Assembly: GCA_028289425.1 (NCBI GenBank)
Contig: JANQPL010000016.1
Location: forward strand, 183,630 to 247,629
Length of the DNA stretch: 64,000 bases
Direction of reading: 5' to 3'
DNA from: Alphaproteobacteria bacterium
GTDB lineage: Bacteria > Pseudomonadota > Alphaproteobacteria > JANQMY01
How positions within the stretch are numbered: position 1 is the first letter of the stretch; every line of letters starts with the position of its first letter. The position numbers and the translations under genes are program-made. The notes under the pieces were generated by a model, which saw nothing but the letters and a program-made list of their open reading frames with translations, made no database searches and had not been told where the DNA came from. Shown piece after piece: positions 18,464 to 27,596 of the stretch.

Positions 18464-19308
18464 CCCACCCCGCTTTCCAAAAAGACCGTGCCGCTGTCAT
18501 CACCGGCGCCGCCAACGGCATCGGCCTGGCCGCTGCGAAGAAATATGCAAGCCTGGGCATGAAAGTGTGCATGGCCGACTTGGACGAAGAAACGCTCAAT
18601 GCGGCGGCGGAAGAGGTGCGGGCCATCGCCAAGGATGGCCACATCGCGGTGCTGCCGGTGGCCACCGACGTGTCCGACCTTGGGCAGATCCAACAACTCA
18701 AAGAAATGGCCTACGAAACCTTCGGGGAAGTGGCCGTGCTTATGAACAATGCGGGCCGGGGCGGCGGCGGTGCGGCCCATGAAAACTATGACGGCTGGCA
18801 GAAAGTGCTCAACACCAATCTGTGGGGCGTGATCAACGGCGTGCAGACCTTCGTGCCCGACATGATCGCCCAGAACACGCCCTGCACCGTGATCAACACG
18901 GGCTCAAAGCAAGGCATCACCACGCCGCCGGGCGACACGGCCTATAATGTGAGCAAGGCCGGCATCAAGGTGCTCACCGAAGGGCTACAGCATTCCTTGC
19001 GCAACACGGAAGGCTGCAAAGTGACGGCCCACTTGCTGGTGCCGGGCTTTACCTTCACCGCCATGATCCGCCGCTTCGTGCCTGAAAAGCCGCCGGGCGC
19101 ATGGGATGCGGAACAAGTGGTGGATTTCATGATGGAGCGCCTGGCCGACGGCGACTTTTATATCATCTGCCCGGACAATGATGTGGACCGGGAAACCGAC
19201 AACAAGCGCATGTTGTGGGCGGCCCAAGACATCATCGAAAACCGTCCACCCCTCTCCCGCTGGCATGATGACTATAAGGAAGCGTTTGAGGCGTTTATGA
19301 AGGAGTGA
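18460..19308 (+). CDS. Short-chain dehydrogenase/reductase (SDR)
   Basis: 282 residues. The Rossmann signature is TGAANGIG (15-22), then NNAG (96-99), with catalytic S149, Y162 and K166 in NTGSKQG...YNVSKAG. It is coupled to the cupin gene by an ATGA overlap. The extended C-terminal region (FMMERLADGDFYIICPDND) is typical of a clade acting on larger alcohols or ketones. The convergent TetR gene starts at the other end of its own gene, so it may not control this operon. Confidence 0.9.
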   Translation: MTHPAFQKDRAAVITGAANGIGLAAAKKYASLGMKVCMADLDEETLNAAAEEVRAIAKDGHIAVLPVATDVSDLGQIQQLKEMAYETFGEVAVLMNNAGRGGGGAAHENYDGWQKVLNTNLWGVINGVQTFVPDMIAQNTPCTVINTGSKQGITTPPGDTAYNVSKAGIKVLTEGLQHSLRNTEGCKVTAHLLVPGFTFTAMIRRFVPEKPPGAWDAEQVVDFMMERLADGDFYIICPDNDVDRETDNKRMLWAAQDIIENRPPLSRWHDDYKEAFEAFMKE

Positions 19309-19324
19309 TGGCGCTGCCCGCGTT

Positions 19325-19927
19325 CTACCGCTTCGCCTCGTTGACGATGAGGTCGAGCCAATAGTCCACCAGCGCGATCTGCGCCTTGCTGGAGACCTTA
19401 CCGCCGGTCAGCAAAACCTGCACGCCTATGCCGTCCACGAGCGAGACAAGCGAATTGGCCGTCTTCTCGATATCGAGATCGGCAGAGATTTCGTTGAGCG
19501 ACTGGGCTTCCTTCAGCAAACGCAGAATGCGGTCGTGCCATTCGGCATAGCGTTCCATGGTTTGCTTGTGAACTTTCGGGTTCTTGAGCGAGCGGTCCCA
19601 GAACCCGATCCAGATCTTCCAATTGCCCTTGCGCTCTTTGTCCCGCGGCAACGATTCGTAGAGCACGTAGCGCAGCGCTTCGATCCCTTGCAGCTTGTTC
19701 TCGAAGTCGACCATTCGGGCACGGACCAAATCGCGGCTGTACTCCGCCGCGTTAAGAAGCAGGTCGTCCTTTTCTTTGATGTAGTAGACCAGCGCGCCGG
19801 TGGTATACCCCGCCTTCTGCGCCACGGACCGAAAGGTGGCGCTGTCAATGCCGTGTTCGGCAATCACTTCAAAGGCGGCGCGGGCAAAATCTTCCCGGCG
19901 TTCGTCATGGTCGACAATCTTGGGCAT
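19325..19927 (-). CDS. TetR/AcrR (BetI-like) transcriptional regulator
   Basis: 200 residues from ATG 19927 (MPKIVDHDERREDFARAAFEVI), the standard opening of this subgroup; an in-frame ATG at 19966 is possible. The HTH is FRSVAQKAGYTTGALVYYIKEK (about 30-52), followed by a TetR_C_6-like ligand domain. It diverges from the TonB receptor gene at 20130, and related ACACGTGT sites lie between them and before the LLM gene at 23997, making it the likely regulator of the whole 20.1-26.0 kb block. Confidence 0.88.
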   Translation of the reverse strand: MPKIVDHDERREDFARAAFEVIAEHGIDSATFRSVAQKAGYTTGALVYYIKEKDDLLLNAAEYSRDLVRARMVDFENKLQGIEALRYVLYESLPRDKERKGNWKIWIGFWDRSLKNPKVHKQTMERYAEWHDRILRLLKEAQSLNEISADLDIEKTANSLVSLVDGIGVQVLLTGGKVSSKAQIALVDYWLDLIVNEAKR

Positions 19928-20025
19928 TGGCTTGTTCGCGAAACTCCTCACCTGATCAATAGTCATTATGACGGAACAGCTCAACCTGCGAATTGGGCCG
20001 ATACCACAAATAGCGAATTTATTTT

Positions 20026-20069
20026 GAACACGTGTAATAAAAAAGCTTGCTTATTTCGAACTCGTGTTA
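20026..20069. promoter_or_regulatory. Two candidate TetR sites before the TonB receptor
   Basis: GAACACGTGTAAT (20026-20038) and GAACTCGTGTTAT (20058-20070) share the core AC(A/T)CGTGT and lie 32 bases apart in the divergent promoter region. A perfect version is found at 23957-23968. Confidence 0.65.
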
Positions 20070-20129
20070 TAAAAAAATACATGCGGGAGTAGGACCGCTC
20101 AAGAAACGAGACAAAAACGGGGAAACGTT

Positions 20130-22301
20130 ATGAAAGCGGGAGAGCCATTGGGGAAGGGATACAAGCTGTCATTGCTGCTGAGCACGGCCATCATCTCGGC
20201 GGCGGTCAGCACAAGCGCGGTCGCCCAAATTGATGAAATCATCGTCACGGCGCAAAAGAGAGAGGCATCGGCCCAAGACGTGCCCATTGCCATGTCCCTG
20301 TTTGACGGCGTTCAACTGGACCGGCGGGGTATTGATGGGTTTGCCGATCTGAAGTTTCGCGTGCCGTCCTTCAATTTCGGCAGCGCGGTCACCGGTGGCG
20401 AGAGTTTTATTGTTCTGCGCGGTGTCGGCAATGAAAACGTGACCAGCGGCGGTGACCCTGGCGTGGCTTATCATGTGGACGGGGTGTATCTCGGCCGCTC
20501 GACGGCGGTGGACCGCGGGTTTTTCGATATCGATCGGGTTGAAGTTCTGCGTGGACCCCAGGGCACGCTTTACGGGCGCAACTCCACCGGCGGCACCATC
20601 AATGTGATAACCCGTAAGCCTACGGATGAATTCGAAGCAGCCGCCGACATCTTGTTCGGCAATGAATTGCAAGTGCGCGGCCGCGCCATGGTCAACGTGC
20701 CGCTTATTGAAGACAAGCTGTCGACGCGGCTGTCATTCGTCGGCAGCCGGCGCGACGGGTTTCAGGACAATATCGCGGGGGCACCCATCTGCGGTGACTG
20801 CGATGGGGCCGATGCGGAAGAGTTTTATGTGGCCCGCGGCCATCTTCAATTCGATCCGACGGAGTCGATCAGTATTCTGCTTTCGGGAAGCGCGTTGCGA
20901 GACAATGAACCGGTAGCGACCAAAATGGTCGAACCGTTTCCGGGGGTGCGTTTTGCGGGCGCGCTTCCCAACCCGGGGGATCTGCGCCAAGTACGCAAGG
21001 ATTTTTCGGAAACGCTGGATCTCGATTCCCATTTTGCCAGCGCCACCATCACCATCGATTTAGGCCCGGCCGAACTCACCTCAATCTTCGGCTATCAGGC
21101 AATGGAGTGGACCCAGACCAATGACGGCGACGGGTCGGAATTGTCGCTTGCCTTCACGAATTTCTGGCGTAATCAGTCGACCCAGTTTTCGGAAGAAATT
21201 CGCCTGACCTCCACCAGCGAGGCGGACCCATTCGAGTGGCTGGTGGGCTTCTTCTATTACACCGAAGAGACCGAACAGAATTTCCAGTTTGTGGATACGG
21301 CGGTCTTCACCTTCACAAATGGCGGCACGGTGGAAACCACCTCGCTCGCGCCATTCGTGCAGCTTGGCTACGACCTTCGGAAGACCAATTCGAACATTCC
21401 CATCAAGCTGAATGGCGGATTGCGCTGGAGTTACGACAAAAAGGAAGTGGATGATTTTCAGGAGACACCCGCTTTCTTTGTGAGTTTGTCGAAGCAGCAG
21501 GAAGAAAGCTGGGATCAGCTCACCGGTAAAGCCAGTATTGATTATCATGCCACGGACGATGTGATGGCCTATGCCAGTATTTCCCGCGGCTACCGCAGTG
21601 GCGGCTTCTTGATCGGCAATTTCCCCGGCGACTATGACCCGGAATTCATTTGGTCCTATGAAGGCGGGGTCAAAACCCAGCTTTTCGATGATCGGCTTCA
21701 GCTCAACCTCACCGGCTTCTACAACGACTACAAAGACATCCAGGTGTTCGTGCAGGAGATTTCGGCCTCCCGAATCGAGAACGCTGCCCAAGCCACCATC
21801 AAAGGGATCGAGATCGATCTGGTGGCAAACCCGATGGAGAATTTGACGGTCAATGGAGGGTTTTCTTGGGTCGATGCCACGTATGATGAATTCTTCTCAT
21901 CGGACAACCGCACCTTTGCCGGCCCCTTGGAAGATCTGTCGGGCAATCGCCTCAACCGCACGCCGGAATTCTCGGTGGTGTTGGGCGTTGAATATGTGAT
22001 TGAAACGACGGCGGGCACGTTCATCCCCCGAGTGGACTTCAATTGGCAGGACGAACAGTTCTTCCGTGCTCAGAACGATCCGGATTTGGACCGCCAAGGC
22101 GGTTTCACGAAAACGGACTTTCGCTTGGTGTATGAACACCCCAATGGCAACTTCATTGCGGAAGGGTTTGTCAAAAATATCGAGAACGACGATGTGTTTT
22201 CCAGCCTGTCTTTGCCGGCGGTGACCTTGGGCCAGCCGCTGACGCAGGTCACGCTCAACCCACCGCGCACCTGGGGCTTCCGGCTCGGGTTTAGGACGTA
22301 A
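20130..22301 (+). CDS. TonB-dependent outer-membrane receptor
   Basis: 723 residues. A signal peptide (about 1-32, ending SAVAQ) is followed by a TonB-box-like DEIIVTAQKR, the plug domain (about 45-160, with VEVLRGPQGTLYGRNSTGGTINVIT split as RGPQGTLYGRN and GGTINVIT) and a 22-strand barrel ending in the aromatic-terminated WGFRLGFRT. The sequence type is the FecA/CirA-like group abundant in sphingomonads and related bacteria, which often import plant or steroid-like compounds rather than siderophores. The downstream catabolic genes suggest an organic ligand; this is inference. Confidence 0.93.
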   Translation: MKAGEPLGKGYKLSLLLSTAIISAAVSTSAVAQIDEIIVTAQKREASAQDVPIAMSLFDGVQLDRRGIDGFADLKFRVPSFNFGSAVTGGESFIVLRGVGNENVTSGGDPGVAYHVDGVYLGRSTAVDRGFFDIDRVEVLRGPQGTLYGRNSTGGTINVITRKPTDEFEAAADILFGNELQVRGRAMVNVPLIEDKLSTRLSFVGSRRDGFQDNIAGAPICGDCDGADAEEFYVARGHLQFDPTESISILLSGSALRDNEPVATKMVEPFPGVRFAGALPNPGDLRQVRKDFSETLDLDSHFASATITIDLGPAELTSIFGYQAMEWTQTNDGDGSELSLAFTNFWRNQSTQFSEEIRLTSTSEADPFEWLVGFFYYTEETEQNFQFVDTAVFTFTNGGTVETTSLAPFVQLGYDLRKTNSNIPIKLNGGLRWSYDKKEVDDFQETPAFFVSLSKQQEESWDQLTGKASIDYHATDDVMAYASISRGYRSGGFLIGNFPGDYDPEFIWSYEGGVKTQLFDDRLQLNLTGFYNDYKDIQVFVQEISASRIENAAQATIKGIEIDLVANPMENLTVNGGFSWVDATYDEFFSSDNRTFAGPLEDLSGNRLNRTPEFSVVLGVEYVIETTAGTFIPRVDFNWQDEQFFRAQNDPDLDRQGGFTKTDFRLVYEHPNGNFIAEGFVKNIENDDVFSSLSLPAVTLGQPLTQVTLNPPRTWGFRLGFRT

Positions 22302-22410
22302 CGGTGGGCACTTCCTCCCCATTGGATCGGTGGGCCATTTTGCGGTTGTCCTCGCGGCCTGCCGGTCCAATGCTCTATTTGAACATCCTTTTGACTCACG
22401 GAGGGTCCGC

Positions 22411-22914
22411 ATGACCGGGTGGTCGACGGAAGCGTTCTATCACACGGTGCTGGACGTATCGGACCTTGATGCGTCCATCGCGTTCTATTCCAAGCTCGGT
22501 TTCAAAGTGCTGGACGACCGGCGCGATGCCAAATGGCCGGATTTCGTTGCCAAGAATTTCGGTATGGAACGCGCACAGGGGCGGGGCACGTTGATGTGTG
22601 TGTCCGACGAACCCGGCGCCACCATGCTCGACTTGATTGAATGGGTCGAGCCCAAGAAGGCGTTCCCGCCGGTCCGGGCGGGTCGGACCAGAGACGTCCC
22701 TCGAATTGTTGCGTTGCGCGTTAAGAACGTTGCCGCTGCCTATGAAGACCTAAAGCGTGACGGCATTCAGTTCACGAACGAACTGACGGGTCCGTTCGAG
22801 GATTTGGGTGTGGTCGGCGTTGCCTGCTGCCGCGATCCGGACGGCACCATCGTCGAATTGATCGAGCTCGCCCCCGGTCTGCGTCACAGCCAACCGAACA
22901 AGCTTGCCAAATGA
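22411..22914 (+). CDS. VOC family protein
   Basis: 167 residues. FYHTVLDVSDLDASIAFYSKLGFKV and CCRDPDGTIVELIEL are the first and last VOC modules; the latter keeps the metal-binding Glu. GGAGGG lies before ATG 22411. It lies 109 bases after the TonB receptor and 34 bases before the cyclase, so it is likely part of the same transcription unit. It may be a ring-cleaving dioxygenase, isomerase or lyase. Confidence 0.88.
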   Translation: MTGWSTEAFYHTVLDVSDLDASIAFYSKLGFKVLDDRRDAKWPDFVAKNFGMERAQGRGTLMCVSDEPGATMLDLIEWVEPKKAFPPVRAGRTRDVPRIVALRVKNVAAAYEDLKRDGIQFTNELTGPFEDLGVVGVACCRDPDGTIVELIELAPGLRHSQPNKLAK

Positions 22915-22948
22915 TCGTCGTGGCCGGGGAAGGGGGCAAGAGAGGGTG

Positions 22949-23902
22949 ATGATCGATTGTAGCGCGGCCGACATAACTGACGAGCAAATCCATACATACT
23001 TCGAACGCACGAAGAATTGGGGACAATGGGGCCGGGATGACGAACGGGGCACATTGAACTATTTGACCGATACGTTGCGGACAAAGGCAGCCCAGGACGT
23101 ACGGTTGGGGAAAGCGGTGAGCTGCGCCCGGGATTTTCCGGTAACCCCAGGACCCACCAACCCCACACCGGCGCTTCATCACATGGTGATCGGCGGCGAT
23201 GACCCGTGCGGTTCCGGCGTGCCCGGCATGGAAGTGTCGACCGACTTTATCGGCATTATGTTTCACGGGCTCGCGTCCACTCATATCGACGCGCTGTGTC
23301 ACTCGTTCGTCGATGGGATTATGTATAACGGTCACCCGGCAATGGATGTGAAGAGCACGGGTGCCACGCGAAATTCGATTCATCGCTTGGCCGACGGCGT
23401 GTTCGGACGCGGCGTGTTGCTCGACATCCCCCAAAGCTTGGGCATTGATCATGTGCCGTCCACCAAGTTTGTCACCGTTGACGACCTGCAATTGGCGGAG
23501 GGGACAAGCGGCGTGACCGTATCGGAAGGGGATCTGCTTCTCATTCGGACGGGCCGCGACCAAAGAGATGCGGGCCTTGCGCCTACAGATCCGCAACGGG
23601 GCGAACTGGCCGGTCTGCACCCGGAATGTGTTGAGTGGTTTCATGAGCGAAAAATTGCGGTGCTCGGATCCGACGCGGTGCACGACCCCATGCCGCCCGG
23701 CCAGTTGAGCAAGGAATGGCCGATCCCCATTCATATGTGTGCGCTGGCGGGGATGGGGTTGCACCTGATGGACAATCTTTACCTGGAGGATCTGGCGGAA
23801 ACGTGCCGCCGCGAGCAACGCCACGATTTTCTGTTCACATTCGCGCCCTTGCGCATCGCGGGGGGCACCGGGTCGCCCATCAACCCGCTTGCGGTCTTTT
23901 GA
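22949..23902 (+). CDS. Cyclase family protein (kynurenine-formamidase-like hydrolase)
   Basis: 317 residues. FHGLASTHIDALCHSF holds H112, D114 and H118, the metal-binding pattern of the HxGTHxDxPxH cyclase/kynurenine formamidase family. GDLLLIRTGRDQR, LGSDAVHD and MGLHLMDNLYLEDLA are further family blocks. Members hydrolyse amides, lactones or cyclic compounds. It sits between VOC and LLM genes in a run that reads as a degradation pathway. Start ATG 22949 follows AGAGGG; GTG 22946 is an alternative. Confidence 0.88.
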   Translation: MIDCSAADITDEQIHTYFERTKNWGQWGRDDERGTLNYLTDTLRTKAAQDVRLGKAVSCARDFPVTPGPTNPTPALHHMVIGGDDPCGSGVPGMEVSTDFIGIMFHGLASTHIDALCHSFVDGIMYNGHPAMDVKSTGATRNSIHRLADGVFGRGVLLDIPQSLGIDHVPSTKFVTVDDLQLAEGTSGVTVSEGDLLLIRTGRDQRDAGLAPTDPQRGELAGLHPECVEWFHERKIAVLGSDAVHDPMPPGQLSKEWPIPIHMCALAGMGLHLMDNLYLEDLAETCRREQRHDFLFTFAPLRIAGGTGSPINPLAVF

Positions 23903-23956
23903 ATGGCGGAGTTGCCGCGCCCAACGTGAAACCGGATGTTTTTTTGATTTTATTTA

Positions 23957-23968
23957 TAACACGTGTTA
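23957..23968. promoter_or_regulatory. Palindrome TAACACGTGTTA before the LLM gene
   Basis: A perfect 12-base palindrome 28 bases before the LLM start. It matches the imperfect sites at 20026-20070, which supports co-regulation by the TetR at 19325-19927. Confidence 0.7.
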
Positions 23969-23996
23969 GAAAATAGAGGGCCAGTTGGAGGACCAC

Positions 23997-25235
23997 ATGA
24001 AGTTTGATGTCTTTTGCGAGATCCAAAGAAGCAAGCCGTTTGATGACGGATTTGAGCAACGGCTGTTCAAAGACACCATAGAGCTGGCCCGGGAAGCCGA
24101 CGCGGCCGGTTTCGATACGTGGTGGCAGGTCGAACATCACGCATCGCCCGAATTCAGCTACAGCGCTGCGCCGGAAATCGTGTTGATGGCGATTGCCCAA
24201 GCGACCCATCGCCTGCATGTGGGGCATGCGGGGGTGCTGGCGCCGTTCAACATCAATAATCCTCTTCGGGTCGCTGAACGTGCCGCGACGATCGACCTGC
24301 TCAGTGGCGGACGGTTCGAATTGGGTCTTGCAAAATCCGGCGGCAAGGAATGGGAGACCTTCGGGGTCGATCCGGCTCGCGCCCGCGATCAAGTGTGTGA
24401 AGCCTTCCGCATGATCCCGCGCATGTGGGACGATACGCCGTTCAGTTGGGACAGCGACGATTTCTCCGTACCCGAACGGAATGTGCTTCCCAAACCCCTT
24501 CAAAAACCGCACCCGCGCTTGTGGCAAACCGCCGGCAGCCCGGATTCCTTCCGCCTCGCCGGTCAGATGGGTGTGGGGGTTTTGGGGACAACCTTGCTGA
24601 GCCCAGTCGACTATATGGCCGATTTGATCGGTGCGTATAACGCCGGGCTTAAGGAATGCGCAGAACCGGCCGGCAAATTCGTCAATGCGGAACGCGGTGT
24701 TTTCACCTTTGTCCATGTGGCGGAAACACGGGCGAAGGCCATCGAAAACAGCGCCGCCTGGTCGGCCCTTTGGTACGTCAATGCGGCGCCCGTGGTGTTT
24801 AAAGTCCCGCGCTCGGTTTGGTATGACGCGATCCGTTCCGGCTTGCATCCAAATTCGCCGGAGATGACCGCCGCCCTCAAAGACCGCGACACGACGGATC
24901 TTGAGATTGCGCCGGATGAACTTCCTGTCATCGCACTGCTGAAACGCATGGCGCGTGGCGACGAAATTTCCCGTGACGAAGCGCACGAAGTTCTCGAGGA
25001 ACTGGATTCCGTCATTATCGGCGATGTGGATCACTGCATCCAGAAGATGCGGAAATACGAAAGCATCGGATGCAATCGGCTGCTCTGCCTGATGCAGATG
25101 GGCAACGTGCCCCAAGAAGCCGCAATACAAAGCGCGCGGCTGGTGGGGCATCACATCCGTCCGGAATTTCTCGACAATGCAAGCGGCGGGAACGGCGCCG
25201 ACGGCATCAGCAACCTCGCCGATTCTGCTGCCTAA
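23997..25235 (+). CDS. LLM class flavin-dependent oxidoreductase
   Basis: 412 residues. MKFDVFCEIQ, WWQVEHHASPEFSYSAAPE, LELGLAKSGGKEWETFG-like FELGLAKSGG, and LPKPLQKPHPRLW are typical luciferase-like monooxygenase segments. GGAGG lies seven bases before ATG 23997. It follows the palindrome at 23957-23968. It probably catalyses a Baeyer-Villiger or N/S-oxidation step with reduced flavin supplied by another protein; no reductase gene is next to it. Confidence 0.9.
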   Translation: MKFDVFCEIQRSKPFDDGFEQRLFKDTIELAREADAAGFDTWWQVEHHASPEFSYSAAPEIVLMAIAQATHRLHVGHAGVLAPFNINNPLRVAERAATIDLLSGGRFELGLAKSGGKEWETFGVDPARARDQVCEAFRMIPRMWDDTPFSWDSDDFSVPERNVLPKPLQKPHPRLWQTAGSPDSFRLAGQMGVGVLGTTLLSPVDYMADLIGAYNAGLKECAEPAGKFVNAERGVFTFVHVAETRAKAIENSAAWSALWYVNAAPVVFKVPRSVWYDAIRSGLHPNSPEMTAALKDRDTTDLEIAPDELPVIALLKRMARGDEISRDEAHEVLEELDSVIIGDVDHCIQKMRKYESIGCNRLLCLMQMGNVPQEAAIQSARLVGHHIRPEFLDNASGGNGADGISNLADSAA

Positions 25236-25252
25236 AATGGGGTGCCGATCAG

Positions 25253-26035
25253 ATGGAAAAGAAGATCGCTTTCATCACGGCGGCGGCGAATGGCATTGGC
25301 CGCGCCACGGCGGAGAAATTCGCCGAATGTGGATGTCACGTGCTCATGGTGGACATCGCGGACGATCCCCTGCGGCGCCTGAATGAATGTTTGAAACAAA
25401 AGCTGGCGTCGGCGGAGGTCTTTGTGTGTGACGTGACGCGTCCGGACGATGTGGCGGATCTTTTCGCTGAGATCTCGGAGACATATGGGAAGATCGACTA
25501 TGCGGTAAATGCCGTTGGCGGCAGCGTTCCCGGCGGTGAAAAACCGCTTGGAGATTTGAGCTTTGACGAATGGCAGGCGGAGCTTGCCCTCAACATCAAC
25601 TCCACATTCTTGTGCATGAGCCATGAGATCCGGATGATGAAAGCGGGTGGCGGTGGGTGCATCGTCAATGTGTCCTCTATTGCCGGATTGGGCGGGTCCG
25701 GATCCAACGCGGCTTACACCGCGGGCAAGCATGCGGTTGTCGGCCTTACAAAACAAGCCGCCATTGAATGCGGCCCCTTCGACATTCGCGTGAACGCTAT
25801 TTGTCCCGGCGCGGTCAGAACCCCAATGCTGGATGTCAGTTTCGGCGGCGATCCGAACTTTCTAACGGCTCTTGCACAAACGAACGTTCTGGAGCGTGTC
25901 GCAGACCCGCGTGAAGTGGCGGAACCGATTTACTGGCTGTGTTCCGACACATCTTCCTTTATGACCGGCTCCATCGTAACCGTGGATGGCGGCACGACGG
26001 CCATCGCCGTCAACGCCGCCAGCAATCGCAAGTAG
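25253..26035 (+). CDS. SDR family oxidoreductase
   Basis: 260 residues. TAAANGIG (9-16) is the cofactor loop, with NAVGG in place of NNAGG; the catalytic set is S141/S142, Y155 and K159 (YTAGK). NAICPGAVRTPM and the MTGSIVTVDGG ending are typical of classical SDRs. It starts 17 bases after the LLM stop and is likely the last gene of this unit. Confidence 0.92.
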   Translation: MEKKIAFITAAANGIGRATAEKFAECGCHVLMVDIADDPLRRLNECLKQKLASAEVFVCDVTRPDDVADLFAEISETYGKIDYAVNAVGGSVPGGEKPLGDLSFDEWQAELALNINSTFLCMSHEIRMMKAGGGGCIVNVSSIAGLGGSGSNAAYTAGKHAVVGLTKQAAIECGPFDIRVNAICPGAVRTPMLDVSFGGDPNFLTALAQTNVLERVADPREVAEPIYWLCSDTSSFMTGSIVTVDGGTTAIAVNAASNRK

Positions 26036-26063
26036 TTGCCCGTCGGAGATGGGATGCGGTGGA

Positions 26064-26750
26064 TTACCAGGGGTGAATGTCGCCGTTCCACTTATAGAAC
26101 TTGCCGGAATCGGCCTTTGAAAGGCCCGACATCACCGACCGAATGCCTGACGCGCTTTCTTCCGGCGTGATTTCCGCATTAGGGCCGCCCATGTCGGTCT
26201 TCACATATCCGGGGTGCATGAGCGCGACGGTGATCGGGTCTTCCTTCCAATCGAGCGCCAGGATCTGGCCCACCTTGTTCACGGCGGCTTTGGTGGTGCC
26301 GTAAATGTACAAGCCGCCAAACGGCCAGGTGGAGGCCGCGAGCTGGCTGGTGATGATCATTAGCTTGCCATTGCCGGATTGGGCGAGATGCGGTTTGAAA
26401 GCGCGCGCCACCAGGAACGGGCCGATGGTGTTGACGTCGAGCGTGCGGTGCCATTCTTGAATGTCGATGTCGTCGAGCGATTGTTTCATGCCGCCGACCG
26501 CGCCCGCCACCACATACACTTCGTCAATCGGGCCGGAGATTTTGGCGGCGGCCGCTTCTACCGATGCCGGGTCCGCCACATCTATCTGTTCCACGCTGAT
26601 GTTGTCGCTTGCGCCCGCCGCTTCGGCGAGCAGTTTGGCGCCTTGCGGATCGCGCGCGCAGGCGATCACCTGATTGCCCGCGGCGGCGTGCTGTTGTGCC
26701 AATTGAAGTCCGATGCCGCGGCTTGCGCCGGCGATCAGAATTTTTGCCAT
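26064..26750 (-). CDS. SDR family oxidoreductase (C-factor-like)
   Basis: 228 residues. GASRGIG (8-14), the Y150-x3-K154 pair in YIYGTTKAA, and MHPGYVKTDMGG (C-factor/CsgA-like) identify it. The NNAG motif is replaced by VAGAVGG. It lies convergent to the previous SDR and upstream of nothing obviously linked. The substrate is unknown. Confidence 0.88.
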   Translation of the reverse strand: MAKILIAGASRGIGLQLAQQHAAAGNQVIACARDPQGAKLLAEAAGASDNISVEQIDVADPASVEAAAAKISGPIDEVYVVAGAVGGMKQSLDDIDIQEWHRTLDVNTIGPFLVARAFKPHLAQSGNGKLMIITSQLAASTWPFGGLYIYGTTKAAVNKVGQILALDWKEDPITVALMHPGYVKTDMGGPNAEITPEESASGIRSVMSGLSKADSGKFYKWNGDIHPW

Positions 26751-26857
26751 GGTTTCCGTCCTTGTGATGATTTTTGTTGCCTGTTGCGGGCCACCATATC
26801 GCAGGCAGGAACCAATTGCATTTTTGTTTTTGGACGGTTTTTTCTTTTACTTGGCGG

Positions 26858-27520
26858 CTATGCGTCGGCGAGCGCCGCTACTTCCTGGGCAAGGGCGCCG
26901 CGCACCTGTTGCTTGACGAGCGCAAAGGCCGGTTGGCTGGCAAGATCCCGTGCGCGGTCGAGCGCTAGGGCATCAAGCACCTCGGCCGGCACCAGCTCGT
27001 CCACAAGCGTGTGTTGCAGTAGTGTCTCTGCATCGACCACGCGGCTCGACAGGGTCAGTTGGCGCAGGAAGGGTGCGGGGATTTGGTGGCGAATGATTGC
27101 CGCAGGACCGGCCGGAAACGGCACGCCCGCCCGCGCCTCGGTCAGGCCGAACTTGTGATCATCGCCCAGCGCGCAAAGGCGATAATCGGTGCACAGAGGA
27201 AGTACCAGGCCGCCGCCCAGCGCATGGCCGTTGATCGCCGCGACAATCGGCGTGGGGATCGCAAGCAGTTTCGCGGTCATGGCAGTGATCGCCGCGATCA
27301 TGTCATCGCGTTGTTTGGGCGAATAGCTTTCGAAGGCTTTCGTGTCCACGCCGGCGGAAAAGGCGCGGCCATTGGCGCGCAGGATGACCGGTTTGTCGGT
27401 GGGCACCCGCGCTGCGGTGTCCCCAATCGCGTCGATCATAGGTAGATCCAGCGCATTGAGGGGCGGCCGGTCCAGCGTGATCCGTGTCACCCCATCCTGT
27501 TCGTCGAGCAAGACGCTCAT
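26858..27520 (-). CDS. Enoyl-CoA hydratase/isomerase family protein
   Basis: 220 residues. ITLDRPPLNALDLPMI, RAFSAGVDTKAF (oxyanion-hole segment) and AINGHALGGGLVLPLCTDYR are crotonase-family blocks. The protein is shorter than the usual 255-260 residues, and the catalytic Glu region (FGLTEARAGVPFP) keeps one acidic residue. GGAGG precedes ATG 27520. The reaction could be hydration, isomerisation or hydrolysis. Confidence 0.88.
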   Translation of the reverse strand: MSVLLDEQDGVTRITLDRPPLNALDLPMIDAIGDTAARVPTDKPVILRANGRAFSAGVDTKAFESYSPKQRDDMIAAITAMTAKLLAIPTPIVAAINGHALGGGLVLPLCTDYRLCALGDDHKFGLTEARAGVPFPAGPAAIIRHQIPAPFLRQLTLSSRVVDAETLLQHTLVDELVPAEVLDALALDRARDLASQPAFALVKQQVRGALAQEVAALADA

Positions 27521-27596
27521 ACTGCCTCCATATTCGTTGCGCGGCATCATCTACCATCTTTGGCAAAGGGCGGAAACTCTGTTCCGCCGCTGCAAT

